Shown: positions 24,526 to 38,195 of the stretch, one piece after another
Position numbering within the stretch: the stretch's first letter is position 1
How the letters are laid out: the number at the start of each line of letters is the position of its first letter
Source of the DNA: Guillardia theta CCMP2712
Taxonomy: Eukaryota; Cryptophyceae; Pyrenomonadales; Geminigeraceae
Assembly: GCF_000315625.1 (NCBI RefSeq)
Contig: NW_005434639.1
Span: forward strand, 285,726 to 349,725
Length of the DNA: 64,000 nt
Reading direction: 5' to 3'
The notes under the pieces: model-generated
Told to the model about the DNA's origin: nothing
Database searches by the model: none
Seen by the model: the letters and a program-made list of their open reading frames with translations, nothing else
Program-made: the position numbers and the translations under genes

Positions 24526-25317
24526 ATGGGAAACTCGCAGGAGGCTGCTCCAGTGCAACGAGATGAGGTGAAACGAGATGCGACATTGTGAACTTTGTTA
24601 AGCTGATGATCAGAGACTTCTAATAGACCAACTTGCGTCTTTGGAATTGCAGGTAATGATCGGTGACTTGTTGGACTATCATGCATATAAAACTTGCTTG
24701 CAGAGAAGCCTAGGCCACCTTCAAGAAATGGACCATGGTCAGTATGTTGAGACAGTTCGCCACATTATCGCAAATGCTCTTGTGGTTTCACGAGGTTGTC
24801 AAAATGTTTCGTTTCTTAACTTCATGAAACGCGGCTGCAGATGCAGTGGATTTGTTTGATGAGGATGGAAAGACTGCGCTTCATGCTGCTTGTATGAATG
24901 GCTGGGAGGTAGCGCAATCATACCTGCGTCATATTGCAAGAATACTTAGGCAGAGATCAGGTCCAAGTCATTGAACTGATACGAGCTGGCGCCGACGTGA
25001 ACAAGAGATGCAAGTATGTTGGGCAAAGTCCTCTTTTCTTCGCAACGAGTATGTCTTCATGTGTTGATGGATTTGTTTTTCAGTCATTTTGATACAAGTT
25101 GCAGAATGGGAGCATGCCAACATAATGAAAATTCTTCTTGATTCTGGATCAGACCCGGAGCAAGAGGATAAGTTTGGAAGATCTACTCTTCGATGGGTAA
25201 CAATGCAGCCAAACCAAGAGTGAGTTTCTACCTGAAATTTTCGATTTTCTCATCAGACGTCCCTGCAGCGCTAAGATGGATAACACTCTGCAGCTGTTGA
25301 GAAGGAATAGCCCATAA
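24526..25317 (+). CDS. Ankyrin-repeat protein, possibly N-myristoylated
   Basis: Exons 24526-24567, 24653-24794, 24841-24908, 24961-25048, 25105-25219 and 25257-25317 join in phase to 171 residues. After a helical N-terminal part (IGDLLDYHAYKTCLQRSL) come ankyrin units: DEDGKTALHAACMNGWE, VIELIRAGADVNKR, GQSPLFFATKWEHANIMKIL and LLDSGSDPEQEDKFGRSTL. Exon borders fall inside or between units. The chosen start gives MGNSQEAAP, which fits the N-myristoylation pattern (Gly2, Ser at position 4 here rather than 6, so only moderately good). Ankyrin repeats bind partner proteins; the partner is unknown. The ORF-level evidence is weak without splicing, but the repeat consensus reads through every junction. 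Confidence 0.72.
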
Positions 25318-25524
25318 ATGATTCCATTAGATCTGCTCAAATCTACACATGGAGGAATCGCAGTCGTAAAGCATAACGGCTGAGATTCTCCTCTATGATT
25401 GCTGCAGAGGTTTCATGGTATCTCTGACATCAGTAGATTTCTTTGAAGAGGACTCAGGAAGGAAAATTTTATTGTGTACAAAGGGGGGAGAAAGGCGACA
25501 AACGACATCCAAGAAAAAAACAAC

Positions 25525-27489
25525 CTACCAACCAGAAGGAGATTGGAATCCAAGAGATCTTCCAGTGGCTGTGTCATACACCTGATCAAAAATCACGGAA
25601 ATAACACAAGTTTCGAAGCTACAACTGATCACCTCTCTATCGTATAGACGCTGAGTTGGCCTTGCTGTATACCCTTGTTCGTAGAGCAAATCTGCATGAT
25701 GATTTGGAGAAATAAGCACTGGAGTCTTAAGGACGATCCTAGCATATTGATCAGAAACAGTGGGAGAAAGATGCAAGAAAATACACACCACGTTACTCCC
25801 TCAGTACAAGGTGGTGCAGTGAGGGACCCATAGTACGTATAGTAATTTGCATAGTTGCTTCCGGCTCCCAGCACATCCTCAGCCATTTTTGCAGTATCAA
25901 ACCAAATGCTTGGTTTCACATCCTGACCATATCGAGGATACACATAAGAACCAGCAAGACCATTGGCGTCAAGATTGTAGGTGCCCTCAAACCCTCCAAC
26001 ACCATCCATGATCGTTTGTAATGATGAGGCAGTGTAAGGACCGACTTCAAGAAAGGCTGAGACGACCACTTTGACGTCTGATGACCCTTTGGACGTATGA
26101 TAAAACTGGATTTCTCCTGCAGTCTGCCTTCCTTGCAGTCTGTGTTCACTGGGAGTATGAATTTGAGCATACTTCAACTCAACTTCTTCGTCGTTTACTA
26201 CCATGGTGCCTTGCAATCCTTCGACCTGTGAAAAAACGATAGATTCATCAATAAACCCCGGAAAGCTGGCACGAATGAAAACTTACCGTGATCACATTCT
26301 TGTACAACGGAGAGATTAATGTGACCTCATAAGGATCCGTCGGACCGACCCATCGAAGCATTTTCAAATTATCATCCCTCAAGACGTTCAATTCAAAATT
26401 GATCGGACTTTGATTTTGTCCGTTCGCACAGACTCCATATGAACCTTTGATATCACCCCAATGATTAGGACCTTTCTTTCCACTGTATGCCCAGATTTCG
26501 CCATCAACATTTGGAAGCCAACCTCCATGATTCACGTGAAAGGAGTATGCAGGAGTTGGATAGGCGGGGTACGCGTTCAACTGAGTATTTGCACCTACAG
26601 CAGGGCTCTGGTATTGCACATCATTTTGAAATACAAACTGATTGCTGGATGATCCTGATGGCGCAACATTCACATATCCATTCCCCAGTACATTATCAGC
26701 CTTCTCCGGAGAGTGAACGTCATATTCGAAAGGATCGATCTTCATCAAACTTTGCTTTCTTGTGTTCTTCTTCTTGCTTGGAGACGACGGTGCATCCCAA
26801 GATGCGGGAGAAAGAAGTTTTTCTAATCCGCCTGTATTGGAATCTTTGCTTTTCCTCTCTTGCTTATTCGAGGCTCCTGTACTTGCAAAGGTCTGCCTGT
26901 GCCGATCGAAGTACTTGTCGAGCTTCCGAGTGAAATCATCTTTATGCCCCGCTCGAATGTTCCTGAACTCTTTTGCCAAAGCAGCATCGGACAATTGCTC
27001 GAATCTACCGAAATCGTCACGTTGCTCTGCCAGCATACTTCTGGCTTTGGACTTATATGACTGGTATTCCACATTTGTTCCAAATGGGTAGGCTGTTGAG
27101 GTAGGGCCAGTTAAGAAGCCAATCGTATCAGCCGTTGTCATCGCAATACCATCTTGTGTCACAATGCCAGGTGTGTAAGTGGTAGTGGGAGTTTGATACT
27201 CAACGTTGTTCCACGTGTACCCCAGCGTGTTTTCCTGTTGAGAACCGGGAAAGTACCATGTGACAGGCGGCGTGTCGTACATACCATCATATGCCAACAT
27301 CATTCTACCAGAGCCTAGCAAGTTCGTGCGAGACAAAGACAATGATGACGACGCAAGAGCAATCAGAACCAAAAGAGCGGTAGCAGCCACAGCAGCAGCC
27401 ACCATGGCCTGCCGTCCACGCCGCCGCATGGCTGCTTGCCTCTTCGTACTACATCCGATTTCTTCCCCCTCATACCCATCCCACCGCAC
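25525..27489 (-). CDS. Alpha-carbonic-anhydrase-like protein, zinc ligands altered
   Basis: Exons 27489-26287, 26225-25789, 25738-25633 and 25581-25525 give up to 600 residues (later in-frame Met codons are possible starts). A hydrophobic segment near residue 30 (AAAVAATALLVLIALA) is a signal peptide or anchor. About 280 residues of low-complexity Tyr/Thr/Ser and a charged region precede a C-terminal alpha-CA fold: GQNQSPINFEL, HTPSEH, SLTAPPCTEGVTW, IVLKTPVLISPNHH and TARPTQRLYDRE. Aligned on HTPSEH and on the following E-x-H-x-x-H block, the first and third zinc histidines are Gln here (YAQIHTPSEH, EIQFYH); only the middle one remains. Active enzymes interconvert CO2 and bicarbonate; this one is probably a non-catalytic relative. 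Donor GTGTGTAT splits the Trp of EGVTW, confirming the third junction. Confidence 0.85.
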
Positions 27490-28346
27490 TCGGATGTCCG
27501 GCGGGCCCAGACGGTCCGACCGTACCGATGTCCGATCCGGCGGGGCTAGTGTGTCCGACCGTTAGTCGGACGCCAGTCACTGAGAACGGTACGGTCCGAC
27601 CGCGGTCACCCGGGTTCATCGGTTTTCCAATCGTGCGAGCGTGGGCCCGCCGAGTTTTGAACAAACTTGAACTATAAATGGAGTGTTTGAACGAAGGCCC
27701 TTACATTAGCGCCGCCCCAGTGACCGCCACTGGACTCCCTATCGTCGGCGTACGTTTAAGGTGGACTTGCCAGTCTGCTCGGACCGTACTATGATACTAG
27801 CTGGACTCAGCTCCCAGTTGGTTGCACGACCGGCCGGGCACGGTGTGCCTCCCCTCCGACTCCGGTATCATGCCTTAGAGAGCTCCCCACCGGTGGTTTC
27901 CTGGGTTTATTCAGGGGTGAGAGGCTACCAGTAGAACCCCAGGGAGTAACTCAGTTCAAGCACCCTTTCGACGCCAGAGCAAAAGGGGGGTGGGCTTTCA
28001 AAGAAATGCGCGCGCTTTTTGCAGCAAGAAAATCATCGTCGTTGACTCATGCATTGTCCTAAGAGGATTCATGTACAGGGAGTGGGGGGGGAGGAGGAGG
28101 AGGGACTTGTAACAATGGATTTGATAAAGCCTAGCTTTCGTACTGGTGACTTGAACTCTATCGATTCAAATGGTGCTCATCTCTGAATTTTCGGCATCAG
28201 TCCTTTCATGTGATTAATGATTTTTGTTGTTTGAAAGAGGTCGGACGGAAAAGTAAAGAAATAGTATACTTCCAAGAATAATCATAGTCTGTTCAAGAGA
28301 TTCAAGGCAAAACCTGTGTTGAGCGAATAATGACAAAATTTTGTAG
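27490..28346. other. Intergenic with GC-rich island
   Basis: 27480-27660 is rich in CGGTCCGACCG-like words; 27680-27970 continues with many short dyads (CAGTGACCGCCACTG, TCCTGGGTT facing AACCCCAGGGA). 27970-28346 is ordinary spacer with TATAAATGG at about 27673. The island lies just 5' of the carbonic-anhydrase-like gene and could be its promoter or an unrecognised RNA; no tRNA or rRNA fits. Confidence 0.5.
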
Positions 28347-31300
28347 ATGCAGGCAAAAGAAACCCTTGTTTCGAAGTGGAAAATGGTGTATGGATGTCAT
28401 TCCTGCGGAAACGAACTGCAACATTTAGACAAAGGTAATTGCCTACACATGGATGCAGTGTCTGATAGAAGCGATTCAATATAGTAAAAACGAACATGTG
28501 CAAACATTGCGAAGCTCGTGCGGAACCACAAGTTTTGGGAGAAAGGTTTATGCGTGTGGAATGCTCAAATTTATGATCTGATCTCTGTCCCTTTGTTCTA
28601 GATGTCCTGCATGTTCAAGTATCAACGAGTTTACAGAAGACGAAAGCAAAATGTGTCAAATATGTGGATATGAAGAAATGGGAGACGGCAAAACAGATAA
28701 TCCTCAAACCGAATTCCTGATACAAGTCGAAAGTCGAATCATCCAGAAACTCGAAGATGAAATCCATCGATTCCTGACCAAATACAATTCAAGAGTCGAC
28801 GAAATGGGATTGAAAATGAACGATGTGGAAACAAAATTCAGACAAAATAAAAACGAATGCAAGATTAAAGAAAAAATAGTCAAGCCAACACAAAATCAAG
28901 TTGAATCTAAACATGTTGTTTCCAAATCACAAAATTTAGAAACCAACAACCAACAACAGATAAGAACAGAAGAGAACAAATCCGACCAATACCAAGTGAT
29001 GCAACGAGAAAATGAGGCATTCCACAACAAACCACAACAACAAGAACATGAGGCGGTGCAAGCCCGCTTGGCGAAGCAGTCCAAGGAGGCGGCGGAGTAC
29101 GCGGAGCTGCTGGAGCGGGAGCTTGAGGCGGCTCGGGCGGCGGGGCTGGAGGCGTCGGCAGAGCACGCGGCGCAAGAGCAGGCGCTTGCGGAGGAGCGGC
29201 GGGGACGGGCAGAGCTAGAGGCAGCGCTACGGGCGCTGGAGGCGGAGAGGGACGGGCTGATGGAGGCGCAGGAGGGGCTCGGGCGGGAGCTTGAGGCGGT
29301 GCAAGCCCGCTTGGCGAAGCAGTCCAAGGAGGCGGCGGAGTACGCGGAGCTGCTGGAGCGGGAGCTTGAGGCGGCTCGGGCGGCGGGGCTGGAGGCGTCG
29401 GCAGAGCACGCGGCGCAAGAGCAGGCGCTTGCGGAGGAGCGGCGGGGACGGGCAGAGCTAGAGGCAGCGCTACGGGCGCTGGAGGCGGAGAGGGACGGGC
29501 TGCGGGAGGCGCAGGAGGGGCTCGGGCGGGAGCTTGAGGCGGTGCAAGCCCGCTTGGCGAAGCAGTCAAAAGAGGCACAGCAGGCGCTGCGGAGGAGCGG
29601 CGGGGACGGGCAGAGCTAGAGGCAGCGCTACGGGCACTGGAGGCGGAGAGGGACGGGCTGCGGGAGGCGCAGGAGGGGCTCGGGCGGGAGCTTGAGGCGG
29701 TGCAAGCCCGCTTGGCGAAGCAGTCCAAGGAGGCGGCGGAGTACGCGGAGCTGCTGGAGCGGGAGCTTGAGGCGGCTCGGGCGGCGGGGCTGGAGGCGTC
29801 GGCAGAGCACGCGGCGCAAGAGCAGGCGCTTGCGGAGGAGCGGCGGGGACGGGCAGAGCTAGAGGCAGCGCTACGGGCGCTGGAGGCGGAGAGGGACGGG
29901 CTGATGGAGGCGCAGGAGGGGCTCGGGCGGGAGCTTGAGGCGGTGCAAGCCCGCTTGGCGAAGCAGTCCAAGGAGGCGGCGGAGTACGCGGAGCTGCTGG
30001 AGCGGGAGCTTGAGGCGGCTCGGGCGGCGGGGCTGGAGGCGTCGGCAGAGCACGCGGCGCAAGAGCAGGCGCTTGCGGAGGAGCGGCGGGGACGGGCAGA
30101 GCTAGAGGCAGCGCTACGGGCGCTGGAGGCGGAGAGGGACGGGCTGCGGGAGGCGCAGGAGGGGCTCGGGCGGGAGCTTGAGGCGGTGCAAGCCCGCTTG
30201 GCGAAGCAGTCAAAAGAGGCACAGCAGGCGCTTGCGGAGGAGCGGCGGGGACGGGCAGAGCTAGAGGCAGCGCTACGGGCGCTGGAGGCGGAGAGGGACG
30301 GGCTGCGGGNNNNNNNNNNNNNNNNNNNNNNNNNNNNNNNNNNNNNNNNNNNNNNNNNNNNNNNNNNNNNNNNNNNNNNNNNNNNNNNNNNNNNNNNNNN
30401 NNNNNNNNNNNNNNNNNNNNNNNNNNNNNNNNNNNNNNNNNNNNNNNNNNNNNNNNNNNNNNNNNNNNNNNNNNNNNNNNNNNNNNNNNNNNNNNNNNNN
30501 NNNNNNNNNNNNNNNNNNNNNNNNNNNNNNNNNNNNNNNNNNNNNNNNNNNNNNNNNNNNNNNNNNGGCCTGTCAGCGACGGCCCGGCAAGAGGTCGGGG
30601 CTTTGCAGGAGGCTAAGCAGAAGGCCATGGAGGCGATCAAGACACAGACCGGGAAGCTGGAGGAGGAGATCGGTACAGTAGAGGCGATGATGAGATCAGA
30701 GCAGAACAAGCGAAGGAATCTGGAGGGGTCGATCCGGGCGCTGGAGGCGGAGAGGGACGGGCTGCGGGAGGCGCAGGAGGGGCTCGGGCGGGAGCTTGAG
30801 GCGGTGCAAGCCCGCTTGGCGAAGCAGTCCAAGGAGGCGGCGGAGTACGCGGAGCTGCTGGAGCGGGAGCTTGAGGCGGCTCGGGCGGCGGGGCTGGAGG
30901 CGTCGGCAGAGTACGCGGCGCAAGAGCAGGCACTGCTACAGGAGAATGGTGCACTTGAGGCGGAGAGGGACGGGCTGCGGGAGGCGCAGGAGGGGCTCGG
31001 GCGGGAGCTTGAGGCGGTGCAAGCCCGCTTGGCGAAGCAGTCCAAGGAGGCGGCGGAGTACGCGGAGCTGCTGGAGCGGGAGCTTGAGGCGGCTCGGGGC
31101 GGCGGGGGCTGGAGGCGTCGGCAGAGCACGCGGCGCAAGAGCAGGCGCTTGCGGAGGAGCGGCGGGGACGGGCAGAGCTAGAGGCAGCGCTACGGGCGCT
31201 GGAGGCGGAGAGGGACGGGCTGCGGGAGGCGCAGGAGGGGCTCGGGCGGGAGCTTGAGGCGGTGCAAGCCCGCTTGGCGAAGCAGTCCAAGGAGGCGGCG

Positions 31301-34300
31301 GAGTACGCGAGCTGCTGGAGCGGGAGCTTGAGGCGGCTCGGGCGGCGGGGCTGGAGGCGTCGGCAGAGTACGCGGCTCAGGAGGACATTCTCTTGCGTAG
31401 GGCGCTGGAGGCTGAAGCTAGGCTAGATGCCGCGCGTCACTCCAGGGAGCAGGCCGAGGCTCGCTGGAGAGCCGAGCGAGAGGGCCTGTCAGCGACGGCC
31501 CGGCAAGAGGTCGGGGCTTTGCAGGAGGCGCAGCGGAAGGCCATGGAGGCCATCAAGGCACAGGCCGGGAAGCTGGAGGAGGAGATCGGTACAGTAGAGG
31601 CGATGATGAGATCAGAGCAGAACAAGCGAAGGGATCTGGAGGGGTCGATCCGGGCGCTTGAGGCGGAGAGGGACGGGCTGCGGGAGGCGCAGGAGGGGCT
31701 CGGGCGGGAGCTTGAGGCGGTGCAAGCCCGCTTGGCGAAGCAGTCCAAGGAGGCGGCGGAGTACGCGGAGCTGCTGGAGCGGGAGCTTGAGGCGGCTCGG
31801 GCGGCGGGGCTGGAGGCGTCGGCAGAGTACGCGGCTCAAGAGGACATTCTCTCGCGTAGGGCGCTGGAGGCTGAAGCTAGGCTAGATGCCGCGCGTCACT
31901 CCAGGGAGCAGACTGAGGCTCGCTGGAGAGCCGAGCGAGAGGGCCTGTCAGCGACGGCCCGGCAAGAGGTCGGGGCATTGCAGGAGGCGCAGCGGAAGGC
32001 CATGGAGGCGATCAAGGCACAGGCCGGGAAGCTGGAGGAGGAGATCGGTACAGTAGAGGCGATGATGCGATCAGAGCAGAACAAGCAAAGGGATCTGGAG
32101 GGGTCGATCCGGGCGCTGGAGGCGGAGAGGGACGGGCTGCGGGAGGCGCAGGAGGGGCTCGGGCGGGAGCTTGAGGACATGCGGAGGAAAGCAGAGGCGC
32201 AAGCTATGGAGGCGGCGGAGTACGCGGAGCTGCTGGAGCGGGAGCTTGAGGCGGCTCGGGCGGCGGGGCTGGAGGCGTCGGCAGAGTACGCGGCGCAAGA
32301 GCAGGCACTGCTACAGGAGAGGAGCGCACTTGAGGCGGAGAGGGACGGGCTGCGGGAGGCGCAGGAGGGGCTCGGGCGGGAGCTTGAGGACATGCGGAGG
32401 AAAGCAGAGGCGCAAGCTATGGAGGCGGCGGAGTACGCGGAGCTGCTGGAGCGGGAGCTTGAGGCGGCTCGGGCGGCGGGGCTGGAGGCGTCGGCAGAGT
32501 ACGCGGCGCAAGAGCAGGCACTGCTACAGGAGAGGAGCGCACTTGGGACAGAGAGGGACGGGCTGCGGGAGGCGCAGGAGGGGCTCGGGCGGGAGCTTGA
32601 GGACACGCGGTGCCAAGAAGATGGACATGTGATGGGGCAAGCAGATGTACGTGTGTTAGATCGAGTAAGGCTTGGGGCGGGGTTGAAGGCTTCGCGGGCG
32701 TTGTATTCGGAGGTTGGGCAGAAGCTGGAGGAGAATAGGATGGTGTGTGAGAGACGGAATCTTGTAGATGTTCATGGCTTTTTTTCGGATGCTTCCTTAC
32801 TTGGAACATTTCATGATTTCGTCAGCATAACAAGAATTATTTCCTCTGAGATGATTGAATTTAAGGTCTGCATGAATGACTTGAGTAGATCTTTTGAGGA
32901 TTTGAGGAGCAAACTTCGTTCCCAAACCCAAGAATCAGAGGAATATGCTTCGTTCTTGGAGGCTCAGTTGGAAGATAGTCAGACAGAAGCTGCAAGTTTG
33001 TTTCAGGAATTGGAAGAACTTCGACTGGCGTTTGAAAATGAATCTACTGTCAAAGAGCAGGAGATTCAACACCTTCAAGGGATTATACAACAGCGAGACG
33101 CCACCATCAGATCAAAGGAATCAATAATTTGTTCAGTGCAGTCCCAGAAAGACTCATTAGAAATGAGATTCAAAACGCAAAATACTCAGGGCATGCGTGG
33201 CTCATCAAATTTCGGTGTTCAGGACATTGAAATCCAAGATGGACATGCAAATAGCAGAGATCTTCATGATCAGATTGCAACCTTGAAGCAGGCTCTCGAA
33301 TATTCTGACCGCAGCAACAATATATTCATGAAAGAGATAGAAAATTACCAGAGACAATTATCAGAAATGAAATCAGATATTGAAGAAAACCTCAGCAAGA
33401 TAAAAGAATCGGAAAGGGATGCTGAAGAAGCAAGAGAAACCACAATTGCTGCTCTACAAGCGAAATCTTTCGCTCAGCACGCTCTTGATGTGGCCATTCG
33501 TGAGAATAATTATTTTCGAAGCAAATCAGGAAACACATTTTCGAAGGTACTTCAAAAATGTTACGCCATGAAAGCATATGCACAAGAAGCTTTGGAAATT
33601 TTGAAATGCCCTGATCAATTGGATCTTATCAATATTTTTGAACAGGTAGATGATTCGTACTTCGCAGAAACTTTGATAATGGATATTCCACATCTTGCTC
33701 ATGACTTAGCAGAAACCTCCGAAAACTTGGATTTCGAAGAAATAGAGGCAGTAAAGGGCACCAAATCAAATTCTCGAACAGCATCAGAGATCTCTGAAAC
33801 TCATAATTACGGTGAATGTCTATCTCAAGCACTTGGAGTTATCGAAAATGTGGAACATGTCCAGGAATTCTTAGAAGAAGGATCAAAACCTGGAACAACG
33901 GTTGAAGGTCAAACCCCTTTGATGATTCAAAGCAAAGAGATATCCGACAACATCATCGAAATAAAGCAATCAAGAGAATATGAGATTTCAACAGATCTTT
34001 CCGAATCCAGAAACTGCAGACATATTTTGACTCAAATTTGGATCTTCGCTCTGGTTACTTTGTCCACTCTTGTACTCTTTTTGAATTTCGACTACATGCA
34101 TTACAACAGACATTTTACTCAGAATCATTGCGTTCCTGCTCATAAAAGAGTTGTATCCATTCGAGCTCCTTCTAGATCAAGACGTGACGATTCCATAATG
34201 AAAGAGTGCATCGCGAACATGAGCCAGAGTTCGAAAATGAACCAAATCTCAATTGGTCGGATTGAAAACTTAGAATTTCGTCTCGACTATGCTCATTTAG

Positions 34301-34566
34301 AATTGCAGGAATGCAAAACTGTAATTCGGTCATTAAGGGCATCCCTTCAGCTCCAATCGCAATGTACTGCAACCCACAACATAACAAGTCATGAAAATTC
34401 CATTCATCAGAGTGATAGGAGCTATGCAGGCAACATCACAAACTTGACTGTAACATCAAATAGCTCGAAGAGCAGTTTCCATGACAAATCTGAGGACGAT
34501 ATCGCTGTCACGGCAGCAAGAAGAAGGAAACGCGAAGCAGCAGTCCGATGGAGATTATTCTTATAA
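28347..34566 (+). CDS. Repeat-filled coiled-coil membrane protein with CxxC fingers
   Basis: Exons 28347-28434, 28485-28545 and 28602 onward. The N-terminus carries four CxxC pairs (CHSC, CKHC, CPAC, CQIC) likely to bind zinc. From 29050 to 32610 the protein is an Ala/Glu/Arg coiled coil made of near-identical repeats (LLERELEAARAAGLEASAEH and LRALEAERDGLREAQEG); from 32640 it turns into ordinary AT-rich coding sequence, still helical, with a single membrane segment (IWIFALVTLSTLVLFLNF, near 34040-34095) and a coiled tail of about 155 residues. The layout resembles golgins or other tethering proteins, by inference only. Four single-base changes break the frame (minus 1 near 29588, plus 1 twice near 31098-31106, minus 1 near 31310); they cancel, so sequencing error is likelier than decay. 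A 257-nt gap interrupts the repeats. Confidence 0.75.
29050..32610 (+). repeat. Coding tandem repeat array, two module types
   Basis: Two interleaved modules. Module A, about 240 nt, runs from GAGGCGGTGCAAGCCCGC through CTGGAGCGGGAGCTTGAGGC to CTCGGGCGGGAGCTT. Module B, about 315 nt, runs from GCGCTGGAGGCTGAAGC through GAGATCGGTACAGTAGAGG. Copies are nearly identical and very GC-rich, while the flanking exonic DNA of the same gene is AT-rich. Array length is uncertain because of the gap. Confidence 0.95.
30310..30566. other. Assembly gap (257 N)
   Basis: An unbroken run of N inside the repeat array. The reading frame on both sides agrees, but the true copy number is unknown. Confidence 1.
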
Positions 34567-34665
34567 TTTCATTTTGAACGGGCTCGTGCGGTGATGACCA
34601 TTAGTTCGTCTCGGAGCCACCTGGTTGGGCATTGAGCTCTTTTTCCTACAAACTAGTGCATTTAC

Positions 34666-36330
34666 TTACGGTACGAATGTGAGTGCTTGTGATGCACGTA
34701 ACTCTTGTTCTGCTTCAAACTGAACACGAACGTTGTCGAACAAAGGCTTGGAAAGCTCAGATTAGCAAACGGAATAGGTAGCCATGCTGCACCTTGATTT
34801 CTTGGCACTTCAGATCTATCAAAACCTCTTGTAAAGGATGCCTTGTCATCAGCCATCGGTCTTCTGAAACACTGCAATCCTTCAACAATCATTCGACATT
34901 GGAATGAAATACCTGCATATGAAAGTTGACGTGGTTCGCAAACCGTAAGTCTTTCGAAACTGCGCCTTCAGTTTCTGTAACTGTTCATCGCACATAAACT
35001 GAAGGATTGAAAAGATGCGTGTTCTGATTGCTTACGATCTCTCCAATCGTGCTGGAACCATATTCTTTGCGGTCCTTGTATGGCCATTCGTGATACTGGT
35101 TCTGAATGTCACATAAAATAATTTGTAAGATGTACTCAATTACCCTAGACATTCTCCATTTCGCGATAATTTCGATGTACTGTCGAACAGAAATCTTCTG
35201 CAAGGACGGTGTCAATCCAACACATTAGAGTCACCACGTTTCGTCTGTTTACTGACTCCTTCATTGATGAGCTTGTCATCGGGAACAGTCTTGGATTTCT
35301 GCATTTCAGGATTCAACAATTCAACCATCCAGAAGGTTATTGAGTTTTGGGTCTACATCCTTTTTCTTCTTTTGGAGATTGACTGCCATCTATCCAAAAA
35401 AGTCAAATTGAAACCAGCAGCACAAAGAATGTCAAAGATAAAGATAACATTCACCTTCGATCGCTCCAGATCTTGCTGGAGCGCAACTGTTGACTCGAAT
35501 TCCTTCATCAGCTCATCTCTCTTGTTTGAATTACGGCTCTATAGCATCAAGACTAAGATTACAGCTTTCCAGTCCGAAGGGGAAATGATCTTGCACGTGA
35601 AGAGGTGCTCTGAAAATGCTCTCTTGTCTACTACCGCATCATCTAGCGAGGTTTCAATGTACGTCTTGAGCTGAACAACCGATTCAGATCAAGATACTGG
35701 ACGTCGTCAATGAGACCTCTGCACCACTCTTATCTTGATTCTTAACTCGTTCACACGTCTCCGGCCAGCTGAGGATCACTTTCCCAGGAATCTGAAGAGC
35801 ACGCAAGTTAGTACAAGAGCCTGGTGCTATCGGGAGCTTCTTACAGCTCTCTTCAACTCGTTGCGTTGAACTTGAGACATCTGGCCGTCACTCTCTAGCA
35901 GCAGCAACCGCCTGGCACCGAGTGGATCATGTGTGATGGAGCAGCTCTTTGAGAAAGCGAGCCTCACCTTGGACACAGCAGGTACTCGAAATGAAAGAAG
36001 TCTTTGAACTCGATCTGGTCGATGGGAATCAGCAGGGCCAACATACAGCGATCAGTCTTTCCTCTACTACATAACGACCGTGAAGTAAAGAATCTGGATC
36101 TTGAACGAGCTTAGCAGAAGTGTTCTTGAACTTGGAGAGCCATGTTTCCCTTTGAGCCTGCTGTTCCCGTACCTGCGACTCCCAGTTTTCACTTTGCTCC
36201 TTGCATCCTCCCCTGCCCGCCTTGTCCTCCTCCTCCTCCTCCTCCTCATCATCATCATCATCATCATCACCTGCTCCATCATCTCCTCCTCACGCTGGTT
36301 CCTCCGCATCTTCACCATCCCAGCACCCAT
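34666..36330 (-). CDS. Unknown multi-exon gene
   Basis: Read on the minus strand, short exons flanked by GT-AG signals make a continuous protein. It starts MGAGMVKMRRNQREE (an upstream Met at 36447 is possible) and runs through VREQQAQRETWLSKF, SLLHGRYVVEERLIA, IEFKDFFHFEYLLCPR, RLLLLESDGQMSQVQRNELK, WESDPQLAGD, YIETSLDDAVVDKRAF, RDELMKEFESTVALQQDLE, KISVRQYIEIIAKWR, QYHEWPYKDRKEYGSS and DRWLMTRHPLQEV to ALTFVP and a TAA at 34666. The first intron contains CAT/CCT microsatellites (36224-36270). Composition suggests a soluble, mostly helical protein. No family is recognised. The 5' end is divergent from, and may overlap, the leader of the SAYSvFN gene. Confidence 0.5.
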
Positions 36331-36452
36331 CGCCTTCAAGTGCGCCGCAGTCAAGATCAGTTTGACATAGCTTGAACAAACATGCTCTGAGGCGGGCTGA
36401 TTTTGTTGGCCCCCATGGCGGCAGAGCAAACACTGCCCCTTGTCCAACCGTG

Positions 36453-38195
<1,743 letters not shown>

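Noticed and set aside
28907-31138. 743-residue Ser/Ala/Pro minus-strand ORF
   Set aside because: It is the complement of the GC-rich coiled-coil repeats; bias in the sense codons leaves the antisense open. It crosses the gap and has no splice or family support.
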